From: Channa striata
Taxonomy: Eukaryota; Chordata; Actinopteri; Anabantiformes; Channidae
Reading direction: 5' to 3'
NCBI GenBank assembly: GCA_033026295.1
Contig: CM065180.1
Location: forward strand, 17,725,023-17,789,022
Length of the DNA: 64,000 bases
Translations under genes and position numbers: made by a program
Shown here: positions 62,241 to 64,000 of the stretch, piece after piece
How positions within the stretch are numbered: position 1 is the stretch's first letter
Layout: every line of letters starts with the position of its first letter
The notes under the pieces: generated by a model
The model's database searches: none
Told to the model about the DNA's origin: nothing
Seen by the model: only the letters and a program-made list of their open reading frames with translations

Positions 62241-63095
62241 TCTGTCCACACTTCCAGCTCCTGTCAATCTTTGTGTCATCCACCCAGGACGTGCAGTTCT
62301 GCCCCGCCTTTAACTGCCCAGCAGCTTCTCCTGGTCTGGATGTACCAAGCAAAACTTGGTATAGAAGAATAAAAATGCCACTTGAATCTAAAGATCCCCT
62401 TACTGCTGCAAACTCACATAGAAGTATTTTTCGAGCCGTTTTACTTACAGGACAGATACATATTTAAAGATATATATTTTCTTTTGTCTATTTTTGTCCT
62501 GCTGTTTGTGGTGGAGTTACTTAAATGACCACATTCTTTCCTGCACTTCAGAAATAGATGAATAAAAATGGTCAGAGAAAATATTGCAGTGTATTTAAGC
62601 TGTTCATGTTGCTTGTTCATTGTCAAACTGACTGTTAGAAATCTTTTCTTTTCTGTTGCCATAGGACAGTAAACGAATGTACCGTCCTCGTGATAAATGT
62701 TGCAAATTAGTTTCAATACTAAAATGATTTTGACTGTTGCTGTGGGAGAAAACTGTAACAAAGATGCATCCAAAAAGGCACACAAGTGATCTTTATCCTC
62801 AAGTCCTTCTTGTATATACATTTGTACAACTGATGCTATAAATATTGAATTTTGTAGAGCTAGACAATTGTGGAGACAGGACTTTTGCCTTAATGACACA
62901 TACTATAAAATAATTACCTATTGCATTCCTAAGATTGTGGACCCAAGTTGTGATGACCTCACCTTTACATATTCAGTGCAATCATTTCTGCTTTTGGCAA
63001 TTTAAGACCACAGTGTGTACACTTTGTTCTGGTCTACATTCCATTAACAGAATTTACCGTTTAGCAAATAAAGATTTATTTCTTCAGTTTAATGT
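62241..63095 (+). other. baiap2l1: baiap2l1 3' UTR (predicted)
   Basis: AT-rich sequence without coding frames on the + strand. AATAAA occurs at 62368-62373, 62561-62566 and 63067-63072. The last is followed by a T/GT-rich stretch (TTTAGTCTGTTGTC), which makes it the best cleavage candidate. Confidence 0.6.
63067..63072 (+). terminator. baiap2l1: Probable baiap2l1 poly(A) signal
   Basis: AATAAA, followed two bases later by TTTATT (63075-63080), which is AATAAA on the minus strand. A back-to-back pair suits a convergent gene end. Confidence 0.55.
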
Positions 63096-64000
63096 TTAGT
63101 CTGTTGTCATGCACAAGTAATCTTCACAGTGGCATTTTTATGTTTTAGCATCCTTCTGTTTATAAATGTAACATATGTAAAATATATCAGTATATTTACA
63201 AAGAATGTAAAAAAAATGGAATCAAACAAGTAATCCCAACTTAAGTATTATTCATTTTTAATTACAGTAACTCATATATATAAAAAGTAAGAACCTCAAT
63301 CATAAGAGCGTGCGTAGTGTATTTTCTAAAGCAGAAAGATTTTTATACTCCCACTCAGTTATCTGTGTTTTCCTCTGCCACGGACAGTTACAGAACATCT
63401 TGCTGTGATGGAAGACATAGACATGGAGATACTGCAGATACAGGGACGTAGACATTGCTGATTGTCTAGTTTGGAGGAATGGGGCAGGGTGAATTGTCAC
63501 ACAGTAAAGTACTAAGATAAAAATCCAGAGATTATACACATTGAGATTTCTTCAGCATTCGCTCTCGGCATGCTTCCTTGAAGTGATGCTCCGCGTTAAA
63601 GTAGGAGTCCAAAGTCAAACAGTGATTGAGGTTGTACAGTCAAGCGCATTTCAGATTGTGTGTGTGTGTACCTGAGTTCTGCATTGGCCCTTGGAAAAAG
63701 CACAACCCAGCAGAATAATCCTCAAAAATTCAGTGCAAATATGGCCCCAAGAAATAATATCAACAAAAATAGACAAATTGCTGCAGTTTTCGATCTGCAA
63801 GTCCATTATTTTAACCTGGACAGCTCATGTCCAGAGACGTTAATACATCCTTTTTTTTTTAAACAGTTGAATGTGTCATTCCACATCCCATACTCAGCCC
63901 AAAAACAAAAAATGCACTAAACAAAACTTTGCCATTCCTAACTAAGCTAATACATCAGTGATCTACGTGGCTGATGTTACTAAGCACGATGCTAATCAAA
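63096..64000. other. Downstream flank, possible 3' end of a minus-strand neighbour
   Basis: No gene can be named. On the minus strand, 63535-63639 is an open 35-codon stretch ending in TAA (63532-63534) with protein-like composition (LDSYFNAEHHFKEACRERML). There is an in-frame stop just upstream and no usable acceptor between, so it is not a proven exon. In human the convergent neighbour of BAIAP2L1 is BRI3, which this does not resemble. Confidence 0.3.

Noticed and set aside
1..64000. CRISPR arrays, operons, phage or bacterial genes, tRNA or rRNA genes
   Set aside because: None seen; the intron-bearing vertebrate genes and fish repeats exclude a prokaryotic source.

Overview
The window is nuclear DNA of a bony fish, most probably a teleost. 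The evidence is two vertebrate multi-exon genes with short introns, abundant (TG)n microsatellites, and fossil DNA transposons of families widespread in fish genomes. There is no prokaryotic or viral gene content, and most long open frames are chance frames in non-coding DNA.

Layout. Bases 1-13,480 are AT-rich intergenic DNA with no gene that I can recognise and one long CTT/TCG-rich simple repeat near 3.7-3.9 kb. A neuronal pentraxin gene (nptx2 type, + strand) has five coding exons between 14,325 and 22,243 and encodes about 449 residues. A 298-bp hAT-type inverted-repeat element sits two bases after its stop codon, and its 8-bp target duplication contains the stop codon. Bases 22,552-34,400 are intergenic. 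The second gene, baiap2l1 (IRTKS, + strand), has 14 coding exons from 35,129 to 62,240 and encodes about 514 residues with an I-BAR/IMD domain, an SH3 domain and a conserved C-terminal tail. Its introns hold two palindromic MITE-like elements, two decayed Tc-like transposon pieces and several (TG)n tracts. The last 1.8 kb contain its 3' UTR, a back-to-back pair of poly(A) signals, and flank where a convergent minus-strand neighbour may begin.

Both gene models close exactly: every exon joins in phase at GT/AG boundaries, and the predicted proteins follow the human proteins to their C-termini. NPTX2 is a secreted synaptic organiser and BAIAP2L1 a cytoplasmic membrane/actin adaptor. They share a locus in vertebrates but no known pathway. 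Which teleost duplicate (a or b) each gene is cannot be decided from this window.

I found no convincing new biological system. The most notable observations are the hAT insertion at the nptx2 stop codon, the (TG)n tract placed right after a baiap2l1 splice donor, a triple-CAG tandem acceptor in nptx2, and a possible change in gene orientation relative to human.
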